Shown: positions 1-6,997 of the stretch, one piece after another | Numbering within the stretch: position 1 is the stretch's first letter | Layout: every line of letters begins with the position of its first letter | NCBI GenBank assembly: GCA_013180565.1 | Contig: QBUN01000370.1 | Coordinates: forward strand, 1-11,610 | DNA length: 11,610 bases | Direction: 5' to 3' | DNA from: Candidatus Methanophaga sp. GoMg3.2 | GTDB lineage: Archaea > Halobacteriota > Syntropharchaeia > Alkanophagales > Methanospirareceae | Notes under the pieces: generated by a model | What the model saw: only the letters and a program-made list of their open reading frames with translations | Database searches by the model: none | Told to the model about the DNA's origin: nothing | Translations under genes and position numbers: made by a program

Positions 1-704
1 TAAAAAAGAGCAACCAAATTGTTCGGGTCTATGTGGGTACCAAGAATCATAAAGCTAACGGGAATAAGAAGAATTGGGACAAAGGCCATCACCCATGCAG
101 TAGCGTTAGTAACGAGTTCAAATTCATAAGAAATGAGCAACCACCAGAGTATAAAGAAGAGAAGTGTAGCAAAATGTGCATATCCTATTGAGGTATATAT
201 CATGAACAGAAAACCAGACATCGTGATTATGGCTAAGAAGATGGTTTTTATTATAAAACCCATAGATGTGCCGGGAGCAATCGCCTTTTCTACTTCTATT
301 TGCGGTTCCGATTTCACCTGCTCGTCTATGACTGTTTGAACTTTACGGTCAATTACATTTAAGCGAGTTCCTAAACTTTCCATTTCTACGTGCGTCTCGG
401 CGACTTTTCTCAGTACCGGTTCCAATCGCGCGTATACACCCTCGTCAAACGCGGAATTCACCAATCCCTCGTAATATACCGATTTCTTATATATGCGAAT
501 GGAGAAATAGCCAAGTGCAACCCCTATAGCGAGCGCTGATAAATCGATTGCAATTGCTAACCAATCGAAATTCAGCAATAGCAGGTCTAGTAGCAAAGAG
601 AAAATGGCATATCCAATTAGAATTATCGCTATGAGTATTGTAATACCCAAGCCTATTTTTTCCGCGATCGACATTGTGGTCCTGGTTTGTGGCATATCAG
701 TCAT
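1..704 (-). CDS. Multi-pass membrane protein of unknown function (3' end outside window)
   Basis: I read 234 residues from an ATG at 704 to the left edge without a stop; the C-terminus lies outside the window. I do not recognise the family. Two hydrophobic helices (about residues 17-39 and 48-68) are followed by a charged, probably helical soluble stretch (about 70-145, heptad-like around E-S-L-G-T-R-L-N-V-I-D-R-K-V) and then three more helices (about 148-170, 174-193, 203-222). The first, fourth and eleventh codons are all ATG; I take the first because it lies only 6 bases after the stop of the upstream cytochrome gene, which suggests translational coupling. It is the third gene of a signal peptidase-cytochrome-membrane protein cassette. 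A role in anchoring or assembling the neighbouring secreted cytochrome is possible from context alone. Confidence 0.8.
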   Translation of the reverse strand, partial: MTDMPQTRTTMSIAEKIGLGITILIAIILIGYAIFSLLLDLLLLNFDWLAIAIDLSALAIGVALGYFSIRIYKKSVYYEGLVNSAFDEGVYARLEPVLRKVAETHVEMESLGTRLNVIDRKVQTVIDEQVKSEPQIEVEKAIAPGTSMGFIIKTIFLAIITMSGFLFMIYTSIGYAHFATLLFFILWWLLISYEFELVTNATAWVMAFVPILLIPVSFMILGTHIDPNNLVALF

Positions 705-710
705 TTTATT

Positions 711-1020
711 TTAGTTCGTTTTGAATCGCCCTACACGTGGACACCCAGAACCAATTTCATGGCATTCTGTACATGCACCCGTGCCATTTGCTCTTATCTC
801 TGTGTAATTGGTTAGATTACAGCGATGACACGCAGCACATGATTCATCACCCTGATACTCCTGATACACACCCAAAGAGGATATACCCCCTTCGGGCGAT
901 TCATGACAGCGATCACAAGCGAGCTCGCGCGGTATTGTATGGTCACCACCGAACAAGGATATAGTATTAGGCATGGCAGCGATAATTGCGGCTACGAGAG
1001 CAATAAACAGAAGCATCAGC

Positions 1021-1031
<11 letters not shown>
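711..1031 (-). CDS. Small secreted triheme c-type cytochrome
   Basis: A 106-residue protein with an N-terminal hydrophobic helix (about 5-20) and three canonical heme c attachment motifs: CDRCH (39-43), CAACH (65-69) and CTECH (87-91). The segment after the helix (P-N-T-I-S-L-F-G-G-D-H-T) matches the same region of the larger cytochromes at 1900-5062, so it belongs to the same secreted family but is much shortened. Only one histidine lies outside the heme motifs (H31), and there is no methionine in the mature part, so two hemes lack an obvious axial ligand in this chain. Two further cysteines (C71, C97) could form a disulfide. The start overlaps the signal peptidase gene by 11 bases and has a strong ribosome-binding site (GGAGGGG) inside it. 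Function is inferred to be extracytoplasmic electron transfer. Confidence 0.9.
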
Positions 1032-1779
<748 letters not shown>

Positions 1780-1828
1780 TGTTTCCGCTTTCTTAATTTA
1801 TCTATGTATCTATCTATTTATTGTGTTA

Positions 1829-1850
1829 CATTTATAAATAATTTTCTGTT
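1829..1850 (-). promoter_or_regulatory. Candidate archaeal promoter for the signal peptidase cassette
   Basis: On the minus strand a GAAAAT element is followed by TATTTATAAAT, a good BRE-TATA pair about 50 bases before the ATG at 1779. Transcription would start near 1805, giving a leader of roughly 25 bases made largely of GATA/TATC-type short repeats (about 1799-1821). This supports separate transcription of the cassette from the cytochrome array. Start site not measured. Confidence 0.5.
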
Positions 1851-1899
1851 CCTTGGATGGCCCGCGACAACCCCTCAGGCTCCTGAATCAGGATTAGTT

Positions 1900-2700
1900 T
1901 CACGGTCTATCGGACGAAAAATCCAACCAATCGGCACGACCGCCTCTAGACGGTACTGACGAGCCCGCATCCTGGTCTATATACGGCTCGGTAGTGCTCG
2001 TATCCTCGCCGTACCCGTCACTGTATGTAGTTACAGCATAAGTGCCTGATGCCCCGAGCTGTTGAACTGTCCAATCGCCTAAACTGTCTGCGACCGATTG
2101 CGAGCGCATCGCATACCCGCGCGTCCAGTCTATTTCCATTGGAACGGCGGTATGACATGCAATGCATGCCTCGTTTGAATCTTCCATCATGTTACTATCT
2201 ACCGCACTCTGGACGTATGCGTTATGTACTGCATGATCACCCTTGCTAATAACGCTAATTTTCTGCGGTGTACCACTGTCAATGCTGACTTTACCTGTAT
2301 ACGCAAACTGCGAGCCACTGGGCTGCGCAAATCCACCGGCAAATGGGCCTTTCATAATCTCTGCCTCGTACTCATGACAGGCCATACACGCAATTGTAGT
2401 GGCAGCATGTGTGTCTACACCGGGAGTTCCGCCGCCCTTTGCATATCTTATATCCTTATCTGCCCTATGACACATATAACAATCATCACTCGAGTCTCCA
2501 CCTGCAAATGTCGTGTGGAAGTCACTCATAGAAAGCTCCTCATACTTATCGGCATGACACTTCGCACACGGTACCGTATTACCACTCGCAATGTCATACC
2601 AGGTATGCGTTCCACCGAACACGGACATCGTGCTCGGAAGAGCGAAGATACCTATTGCAACTACTGCTACCAGCATCAGAGCTATTTTACTTCCACTCAT
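1900..2700 (-). CDS. Secreted tetraheme c-type cytochrome with extended C-terminus
   Basis: A 266-residue cytochrome with a hydrophobic signal sequence (about 6-24) and four heme motifs: CAKCH (45-49), CYMCH (74-78), CMACH (105-109) and CIACH (179-183). Histidines outside the motifs precede each site (H32, H62, H98, H156/H159), the pattern expected for bis-histidine hemes. It is the last gene of a four-gene paralogous array and the most diverged member. Instead of the shared tail V-T-Y-V-N...W-T-N of its three neighbours it ends in a longer, Asp/Ser/Thr/Gly-rich extension (about 222-266). The internal F-A-G-G-F motif (120-124) is shared with the cytochrome at 4364. The role is inferred to be extracellular electron transfer. 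The ribosome-binding site is a partial match (AAGGTAAG) before the ATG. Confidence 0.92.
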   Translation of the reverse strand: MSGSKIALMLVAVVAIGIFALPSTMSVFGGTHTWYDIASGNTVPCAKCHADKYEELSMSDFHTTFAGGDSSDDCYMCHRADKDIRYAKGGGTPGVDTHAATTIACMACHEYEAEIMKGPFAGGFAQPSGSQFAYTGKVSIDSGTPQKISVISKGDHAVHNAYVQSAVDSNMMEDSNEACIACHTAVPMEIDWTRGYAMRSQSVADSLGDWTVQQLGASGTYAVTTYSDGYGEDTSTTEPYIDQDAGSSVPSRGGRADWLDFSSDRP

Positions 2701-2770
2701 TTCTTCTTACCTTTTTTGCTAATTCAGCTCGTTTTATTTTGCTCAATCAATTAAAAAAAAGATTGTGGCA

Positions 2771-2795
2771 TTATAAAATAAAATAAAATAAAATA
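2771..2795 (-). terminator. T-rich terminator-like tract after the pentaheme cytochrome
   Basis: Directly after the TAG stop at 2796 the minus strand reads as about four TTTTA units. A second run of eight T follows at 2752-2760. Such U-rich stretches terminate transcription in archaea. The same stretch also contains TTTTATAAT (about 2770-2779), which could serve as a TATA box for the next gene. Confidence 0.4.
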
Positions 2796-3551
2796 CTATG
2801 GGTTAGTCCATGTGTTATTCGTATTTACATACGTCACGTCGCTGCCTCCGGCTGCAAAGCTTGGGATAGTCCACTCCCCCATTTCGTCCTCACTTGCATC
2901 GAACTCCAGATTCTCGTTCTTCGTCCACGTAATGTTCACACCGATTCTCGTATGGCATGCGATACAGGCTTCATTCGCACCTTCCATCAGCGTCTCGTTC
3001 ATCGAATCGAGCACGAACTTCTTATGCGCCGCCTTTGTACCAGTATCAGATCCAAAAGGAGTTATACCAAAACCACCTGCTGCTAGGCACCCAGCACCAT
3101 AATTACCATTAAGATGGCAATTCCCACACTTCCCAACATATTCCCGGTCTTTCGAGTGTGGTGGATTCATCAGTGGAGGATCCCAAGCGGCGTGACAATC
3201 CATGCACTCGACCGTGGATGCGGCATGCGCCTCTTGGCCAGGTGTTGGATCATACCCGGTCGCACCTATGTTGTAGCTGCCTCGAGCATAGGTATACCCC
3301 GTAAAGTAAGCTCTGTGACACATAGAACAGGTCAAACCCTCATGTGCGCCGTTATTATCGCTCAGCATCTCTTCTTTTATCTCAGCATGGCACTTTCCAC
3401 ATGGCACCTTATTTACTCCTGATGCGCTACCAGGTTCGCTAAGGTCATACCACGTATGCTGCCCACTGAAGAGCGAAACCGAACCCGGCAGTGCGAATAT
3501 ACCGGTTGCTACTATGGCAACCGTAAGCAACGCTATCCCTTTACTTTTCAT
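2796..3551 (-). CDS. Secreted pentaheme c-type cytochrome
   Basis: A 251-residue cytochrome with signal sequence (about 6-24) and five canonical sites: CGKCH (51-55), CSMCH (75-79), CMDCH (116-120), CGNCH (142-146) and CIACH (196-200). Each has a preceding non-motif histidine (H32, H70, H109, H132, H176), so five bis-His hemes are plausible. The fourth site is an addition relative to the tetraheme relative at 4364, and it came with its own distal histidine. The C-terminal quarter (R-I-G-V-N-I-T-W-T-K-N-E-N-L ... V-T-Y-V-N ... W-T-N) is almost the same as in the next two genes and contains several N-x-T sequons, as expected for an exported archaeal protein that could be glycosylated. It stops with TAG where its paralogues stop with TAA, so TAG acts as a real stop here. 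A GAGGGG ribosome-binding site precedes the ATG. Confidence 0.93.
   Translation of the reverse strand: MKSKGIALLTVAIVATGIFALPGSVSLFSGQHTWYDLSEPGSASGVNKVPCGKCHAEIKEEMLSDNNGAHEGLTCSMCHRAYFTGYTYARGSYNIGATGYDPTPGQEAHAASTVECMDCHAAWDPPLMNPPHSKDREYVGKCGNCHLNGNYGAGCLAAGGFGITPFGSDTGTKAAHKKFVLDSMNETLMEGANEACIACHTRIGVNITWTKNENLEFDASEDEMGEWTIPSFAAGGSDVTYVNTNNTWTNP
2801..2858. repeat. Near-identical DNA block, copy 1 (C-terminal tails)
   Basis: This 58-base block at the 3' end of the pentaheme cytochrome gene matches 3616-3673 of its neighbour with two differences. It encodes the shared C-terminal tail and reflects recent duplication or gene conversion. Confidence 0.85.
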
Positions 3552-3559
3552 ATCTTTGC
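3441..3559. repeat. Near-identical DNA block, copy 1 (signal peptide and leader)
   Basis: About 119 bases covering the signal-peptide codons and the ribosome-binding region match 4190-4308 with about eight differences, several of them silent. The central parts of the two genes are far more diverged. Confidence 0.8.
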
Positions 3560-3581
3560 CCCTCTATTTGCCCTCAACACC

Positions 3582-3600
3582 AAAAATAAAAAAGAAAAAA
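3582..3600 (-). terminator. T-tract between cytochrome genes (3611 and 3551)
   Basis: On the minus strand a run of T, broken once by A and once by C, lies about 10 bases after the TAA at 3611 and before the leader of the next cytochrome. It probably ends or attenuates transcription. No strong stem precedes it, as is usual for archaeal terminators. Confidence 0.45.
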
Positions 3601-3610
3601 GAGTTGTGGT

Positions 3611-4300
3611 TTATTGGTTAGTCCATGTGTTATTCGTATTCACATACGTCACGTTGCTGCCTCCGGCTGCAAACTCGGAGATAGCCCAGATTCCATACCC
3701 GTCCTCAGTTGCATTGAACTCTAGATTCTCGTTCTTCGTCCACGTAATCTCCACACCGATTCTCGTATGGCAAGAGATGCATGCTTCATTTGCACCTTTC
3801 ATTAACGGGTCATCTATTGAGTCATCAACAAATGGAAGGTGTGCAGCTTTTTCGCCTGTATCAGCAGCATCGTCGGTCAGGCCAAACCCTCCCGCACGTG
3901 GTGCTATAAATGGCACACCATGACAGGCAGTATAATCACTACATGAGATGTAGGCATGCGTGAAGTTTCCGCCTCCGTGGCATATCATACATTCCTGAGT
4001 AGATGCCGCATGTGCACCCTGGCCCGGATAAACAGCTCCCTCATCGTCTAGTGCATATCCAACCCTTGCATCGGTTCTATGGCACCCCTCACACTTGATA
4101 GTCTCGTGTACGCCGTTATCGCCGCTCATCATCTCATCCTTTATCTCTGCATGACACTTCTCACAGGGGACATCATTGCCCTCCCCTGAAAGGTCATACC
4201 ACGTATGCTGCCCGCTGAAGAGCGAAACCGAACTCGGCAGTGCGAATATACCGATTGCTACTATCGCAACCGCAAGTAATGCTATCCCTTTGCTTTTCAT
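3611..4300 (-). CDS. Secreted tetraheme cytochrome with an additional CX5CH site
   Basis: A 229-residue cytochrome, closest paralogue of the gene at 2796. After the signal sequence (about 6-24) and G-Q-H-T-W-Y-D-L come CEKCH (46-50), CEGCH (70-74), CMICH (104-108) and CISCH (174-178). Between the third and last sites, where the neighbour has CGNCH, this protein has C-S-D-Y-T-A-C-H (120-127): two cysteines spaced by five residues, followed by histidine. A candidate distal histidine (H115) precedes it, as with the other sites (H32, H65, H97, H154), so it may be a fifth, non-canonical heme site. The C-terminus carries the common W-T-K-N-E-N-L and V-T-Y-V-N-T-N-N-T-W-T-N features with several N-x-T sequons. 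A GGAG ribosome-binding site precedes the start. It is inferred to be exported for electron transfer, like its neighbours. Confidence 0.93.
   Translation of the reverse strand: MKSKGIALLAVAIVAIGIFALPSSVSLFSGQHTWYDLSGEGNDVPCEKCHAEIKDEMMSGDNGVHETIKCEGCHRTDARVGYALDDEGAVYPGQGAHAASTQECMICHGGGNFTHAYISCSDYTACHGVPFIAPRAGGFGLTDDAADTGEKAAHLPFVDDSIDDPLMKGANEACISCHTRIGVEITWTKNENLEFNATEDGYGIWAISEFAAGGSNVTYVNTNNTWTNQ
3616..3673. repeat. Near-identical DNA block, copy 2 (C-terminal tails)
   Basis: Matches 2801-2858 at 56 of 58 bases. It encodes the final residues of this cytochrome, including V-T-Y-V-N-T-N-N-T-W-T-N. Confidence 0.85.
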
Positions 4301-4308
4301 ATCTTTGC
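4190..4308. repeat. Near-identical DNA block, copy 2 (signal peptide and leader)
   Basis: Partner of 3441-3559. The shared leader just outside this block (GGTGTTG, then GGGCAA and GCAAAGAT before the ATG) shows that the duplicated unit included the upstream control region as well as the gene. Confidence 0.8.
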
Positions 4309-4331
4309 TCCGTTATCTTGCCCACAACACC

Positions 4332-4351
4332 AAAAAAAAAAGAAAAAAAAA
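4332..4351 (-). terminator. T-tract between cytochrome genes (4364 and 4300)
   Basis: Nineteen T and one C on the minus strand, 12 bases after the TAA at 4364. This is the longest homopolymer-like tract in the window and sits at the same place in the duplicated unit as 3582-3600. It probably attenuates read-through into the downstream cytochromes. Confidence 0.5.
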
Positions 4352-4363
4352 GTTGGTTTTGGT

Positions 4364-5062
4364 TTATGCGTTTGTCCATGAGTTTGGCTCATTAACATAT
4401 GTCACGTTGCTGCCTGTAGCTGAGAAGTCGCCGACAGTCCAGTCACCCTGATCGTCCTCTGATGCAGTGAACATCAGATTCTCGTTCTTCGTCCACGTGA
4501 TGTTCACGCCGACTCTCGTGTGACATGCGATACATGCTTCGTTCGAGTCCTCCATTAGCGTGCCAATTATTGCCTGGCTAATAAACTGGTTGTGTGCTGC
4601 ATGCTCTCCTCCAGTACCGTTACCGTGGCTATACCTATATTGGACAGTTGCACCTGTACCGTCATAAACGTCGTCCGTGAATCCACCTGCGAATGGATAA
4701 GTTCCCCCTGTCCGCGTGGCCTCCTCATGACAGAGCATACATGCTATGGTTTCCGCAGCGTGAGATGTAGTACCAGGCACTGGTGCGGCACCGCCGTAAC
4801 CACCAATTGCAACGCCAGTTCCATTCACCCTATGGCAGTCGCACCCTGGTCCAGCTAAACCTTCGTGAACACCATTGAGAGCTGACATCATCTCCTCCTC
4901 TATATCGGCATGGCACTTCTCACAGGGGACATCGCTACCCTCAGTCACACTCAGGTCATACCATGTGTGCTGCCCGCTGAAGAGCGACACGCTGCTCGGC
5001 AGAGCGAACAACCCAACTGCTACGATTGCTATTGCCACAAGGATCAACTTACTACTGTTCAT
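4364..5062 (-). CDS. Secreted multiheme cytochrome (three CXXCH plus one CXCH), first gene of array
   Basis: A 232-residue cytochrome with signal sequence (about 6-24), then CEKCH (47-51), C-D-C-H (74-77), CMLCH (108-112) and CIACH (177-181). The second site has only one residue between its cysteines, whereas the three neighbouring paralogues have CXXCH in that position. Distal histidines are present before all four sites (H32, H66, H101, H154/H157), including before the odd one. The tail resembles the next two genes (I-T-W-T-K-N-E-N-L, N-V-T-Y-V-N, S-W-T-N). A GGGGGTGA ribosome-binding site lies about 12 bases before the ATG, the best in the array. It is the promoter-proximal gene and therefore likely the most expressed. 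Known relatives are archaeal tetraheme secreted cytochromes, some of which form extracellular filaments; that role here is a hypothesis. Confidence 0.92.
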   Translation of the reverse strand: MNSSKLILVAIAIVAVGLFALPSSVSLFSGQHTWYDLSVTEGSDVPCEKCHADIEEEMMSALNGVHEGLAGPGCDCHRVNGTGVAIGGYGGAAPVPGTTSHAAETIACMLCHEEATRTGGTYPFAGGFTDDVYDGTGATVQYRYSHGNGTGGEHAAHNQFISQAIIGTLMEDSNEACIACHTRVGVNITWTKNENLMFTASEDDQGDWTVGDFSATGSNVTYVNEPNSWTNA

Positions 5063-5347
5063 TTTTTCTTCTTTTCACCCCCTTTTTGTTTCACCTTTTT
5101 TTAAGAGTAACCATCTGAGGTCACTTTTCTTTTCTCCCTATCATTTTACATCCTCTTTAAATAATAAAGAATCTGAGCTTATAAAAGTTTCGGTTTTTAA
5201 CGAATATATATTCCTCAGCGGATTTTTCAGCACGAAGTTGAACGAACGTATAGGACATATGAATGCATTTTAACGAATGTAGATTCTTATTCATGCTTTT
5301 TAACATGTGTTGAATCTATATTGGAATCTCGGAATGGATAAAAATCG
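5063..5347. other. AT-rich intergenic control region upstream of the cytochrome array
   Basis: No gene is visible in these 285 bases. They hold the leader and candidate promoters of the cytochrome array on the minus strand. TTTTAACGAAT occurs twice (5195-5205, 5268-5278) and a related TTTTAACATGT near 5298-5308. The copies lie just upstream of the stronger TATA candidate, where an activator or repressor could bind. Confidence 0.5.
5178..5193 (-). promoter_or_regulatory. Candidate promoter of the cytochrome array
   Basis: The minus strand reads CCGAAACTTTTATAAG, a purine-rich BRE-like element directly followed by a TATA box. Transcription would start near 5157, giving a leader of about 95 bases to the ATG at 5062. 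A second weaker TATA-like stretch (ATTATTTAAAG, about 5152-5163) would give a shorter leader. Confidence 0.4.
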
Positions 5348-5861
5348 TCATTGCCGCACTGTTTCCAACAACTCCTCGATCACTGCTTCCTCCAGCAAAA
5401 TAAACCCTTTTGTGAGTCTCGCAATGCCCTTGTAGAACACCGGCACCCATCTCAATAAAAGGTCATTTAGATCTCCTTTCTGCATATTCTTTCACTTTAG
5501 CGATACCCGCTTTCCTGTACACCTGCTTCACTTTTAACAGCGATTCCCCCATCCGCTTACCATCCACCCACCATGATTCGTACGGCTGTACCGGAAGCCG
5601 GTGTGGGCCGATGAACAGGCGAGTATATTCCCCTACCAGGTCTTTATGCAATTCATCAATAGCTTTGTCTTTGCTCTTCTCTACGAACTCTCTTACTAGC
5701 TTAAAACCCTCCGATAGCTCCTCCTCTGATATTAAGTCAGGGAGATAGAATCGCTCGTTCATCAAATCATCTACAAACTCTCGTGATGGCTGTTCTAAAT
5801 ACATCCGATATAAAAGAGCATAAAAGTTCCTTCTCGTTTCCAAAATCCCTGTTTCCGGCAT
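5348..5861 (-). pseudogene. TorD/NarJ-family (molybdoenzyme) chaperone, frameshifted and internally deleted
   Basis: The first 132 residues (stop TGA at 5463) match the TorD/NarJ family (PF02613), cytoplasmic chaperones for molybdopterin oxidoreductases. Visible hallmarks are an N-terminal F-Y-A-L-L-Y-R-M-Y helix and the core L-V-G-E-Y-T-R-L-F-I-G-P ... P-V-Q-P-Y-E-S. The usual second half (the D-H-I-A-x-E-L-x-F-M region) is absent. Instead, one base out of frame, the DNA immediately downstream encodes L-L-L-R-W-V-P-V-F-Y-K-G-I-A-R-L-T-K-G-F-I-L-L-E-E-A-V, the recognisable family C-terminus, ending with TGA at 5348-5350. The W-V-P-V-F-Y junction also looks short. The gene has thus lost about 35-40 residues in the middle and its reading frame. 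The start has a perfect GGAGGTG ribosome-binding site. No molybdoenzyme is present in the window. Confidence 0.8.
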
Positions 5862-5865
5862 CTAT

Positions 5866-6180
5866 CTATGCACCTCCTTCCCCCTTCTTCTTATATGTCC
5901 ACGCAACTGCATTTGGAGCGCGGCAGTCTTCGCAATATCTGAGCAATTCTAATTTCTCATCTAAACTGAGTTCGCCCTTTACCTCTTCTCGGCCTCCGCT
6001 CTCTCTTAATGCCTTTGAAATCCGCTCAAACGCGGTCTTGCTCACAAACAATTTACCACATCCAGCACATGCAATGAGTTCTGATTCAACAATAGTTTTC
6101 CCTTCTTTTTCTATCAGTCGCGAAAAATCGAGTGTCCGCTCTAATGTAATCGCTTCTTCCGGGCATGTTTGCTCACACAA
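5866..6180 (-). pseudogene. C-terminal part of a 4Fe-4S protein (ferredoxin half-cluster plus zinc-ribbon-like end), frameshifted from the gene upstream
   Basis: This frame is open for 104 residues from a TTG at 6180, but the true coding signal begins upstream at about 6204, where it reads Y-G-R-C-I-A-C-G-L-C-E-Q-T-C-P-E-E-A-I, a complete 4Fe-4S motif (CxxCxxCxxxCP). The rest has C-A-G-C-G-K-L-F and, near the end, R-Y-C-E-D-C-R, two CxxC pairs resembling a zinc ribbon or rubredoxin-like knuckle seen at the end of some iron-sulfur electron-transfer subunits. It continues the protein at 6173-6997 after a frameshift inside a TATATAT tract (6202-6208). It ends 4 bases before the TorD-like gene, so the two were one operon. 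If the frameshift is a sequencing error the whole would be a normal gene. Confidence 0.75.
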
Positions 6181-6997
6181 GCCGCAGGCTATACAGCGCC
6201 CATATATAAAATGGATTTTTATTGTCCTTAGTCAGTGCTTTTGTTGGGCATAGAGTCTCGCAGGCATTGCAGATTAGACATTTGGGGCCAATGGAGACAT
6301 CAGCGAATGGAAACTGCGTATTCTCCTCTATTAAGGTTGGAAACACACCTGTTTTCGTGTGAAGGTTCTGTAACAGTTCATACAGTATATCCCTTTTCGG
6401 TTTGGCAAAGTCAATCACTCCTGACTTCTTCTTTCTAATAGGGCTTAGCTTATTTACAAATTCCGTTACCATCATCGCAAAATCTTCCGCATCGGTTAGT
6501 AATAGCACCCTCTCTCCTAACTTGTGCGCAGATAGTGCCAGTTGTGCAAATTCCACTGCGGATTCGTTCTGCTCATGGTGGCTGTCCTCACAGCCACATA
6601 GTATGACTCCATCGGCTCCAACCGCAAACGCACTGAGTATATGCGCTTCTGATACTAAATCAATACAGGGCATGAATAGGGGTAGCAACGCAGGATACTT
6701 CATTTTCGTCCTGCCAACGGCATTTAAAGCATCTGCGCGTTCTGAACATGCGACTAGAAGCACCTTTCGGGCTAAATCCCCTGATAGCAAGTCATCTATC
6801 TGCGAATATATCAAATGATCGGGATATTCATGCAGTTTAGGCACCGACAGAGGGCATAAAGAAGTGCAGAGCCCGCAGCCCTGACATCTTACCTCGCTGA
6901 ACACCATCTTCGTGCTCTCACGCCATATCGCATTGTAGGGACAGGGTAAGCAGTACTCACAACCTGTTAATTCACTCGTTCCACTTGCACACTGCCT
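6173..6997 (-). pseudogene. MvhD/FlpD-like iron-sulfur electron-transfer protein, 5' end and frame damaged
   Basis: From an ATG at 6907 244 residues are open, but in-frame coding continues upstream to 6997 without any ATG, GTG or TTG start, through C-E-Y-C-L-P-C-P-Y-N-A-I, a damaged first cluster (one residue short of the canonical spacing). C-Q-G-C-G-L-C-T-S-L-C-P (residues 8-19) is an intact 4Fe-4S motif. The middle (L-L-V-A-C-S, then M-P-C-I-D-L-V-S-E, then G-A-D-G-V-I-L-C-G-C) matches the MvhD/FlpD family that couples hydrogenase or formate dehydrogenase to heterodisulfide reductase. A further C-L-I-C-N-A-C-E-T-L-C-P follows near the end. The frame is lost in TATATAT at 6202-6208 and closes at 6173. 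Cytoplasmic electron carrier by family; here probably non-functional. Confidence 0.75.

Noticed and set aside
2771..2795. AAAAT repeat as a CRISPR-like or mobile-element repeat
   Set aside because: It is a simple short tandem repeat of about four units without spacers or terminal repeats, better explained as a T-rich terminator on the minus strand.
2049..5273. Plus-strand open frames opposite the cytochrome genes (for example 2224-2754, 3456-3923, 4875-5273)
   Set aside because: They are shadows of the minus-strand genes, lack family features and cross gene boundaries and terminator-like tracts.
5783..6818. Plus-strand frames across the decayed iron-sulfur region
   Set aside because: The minus strand contains clear 4Fe-4S and TorD-type motifs; the plus-strand frames are antisense by-products.
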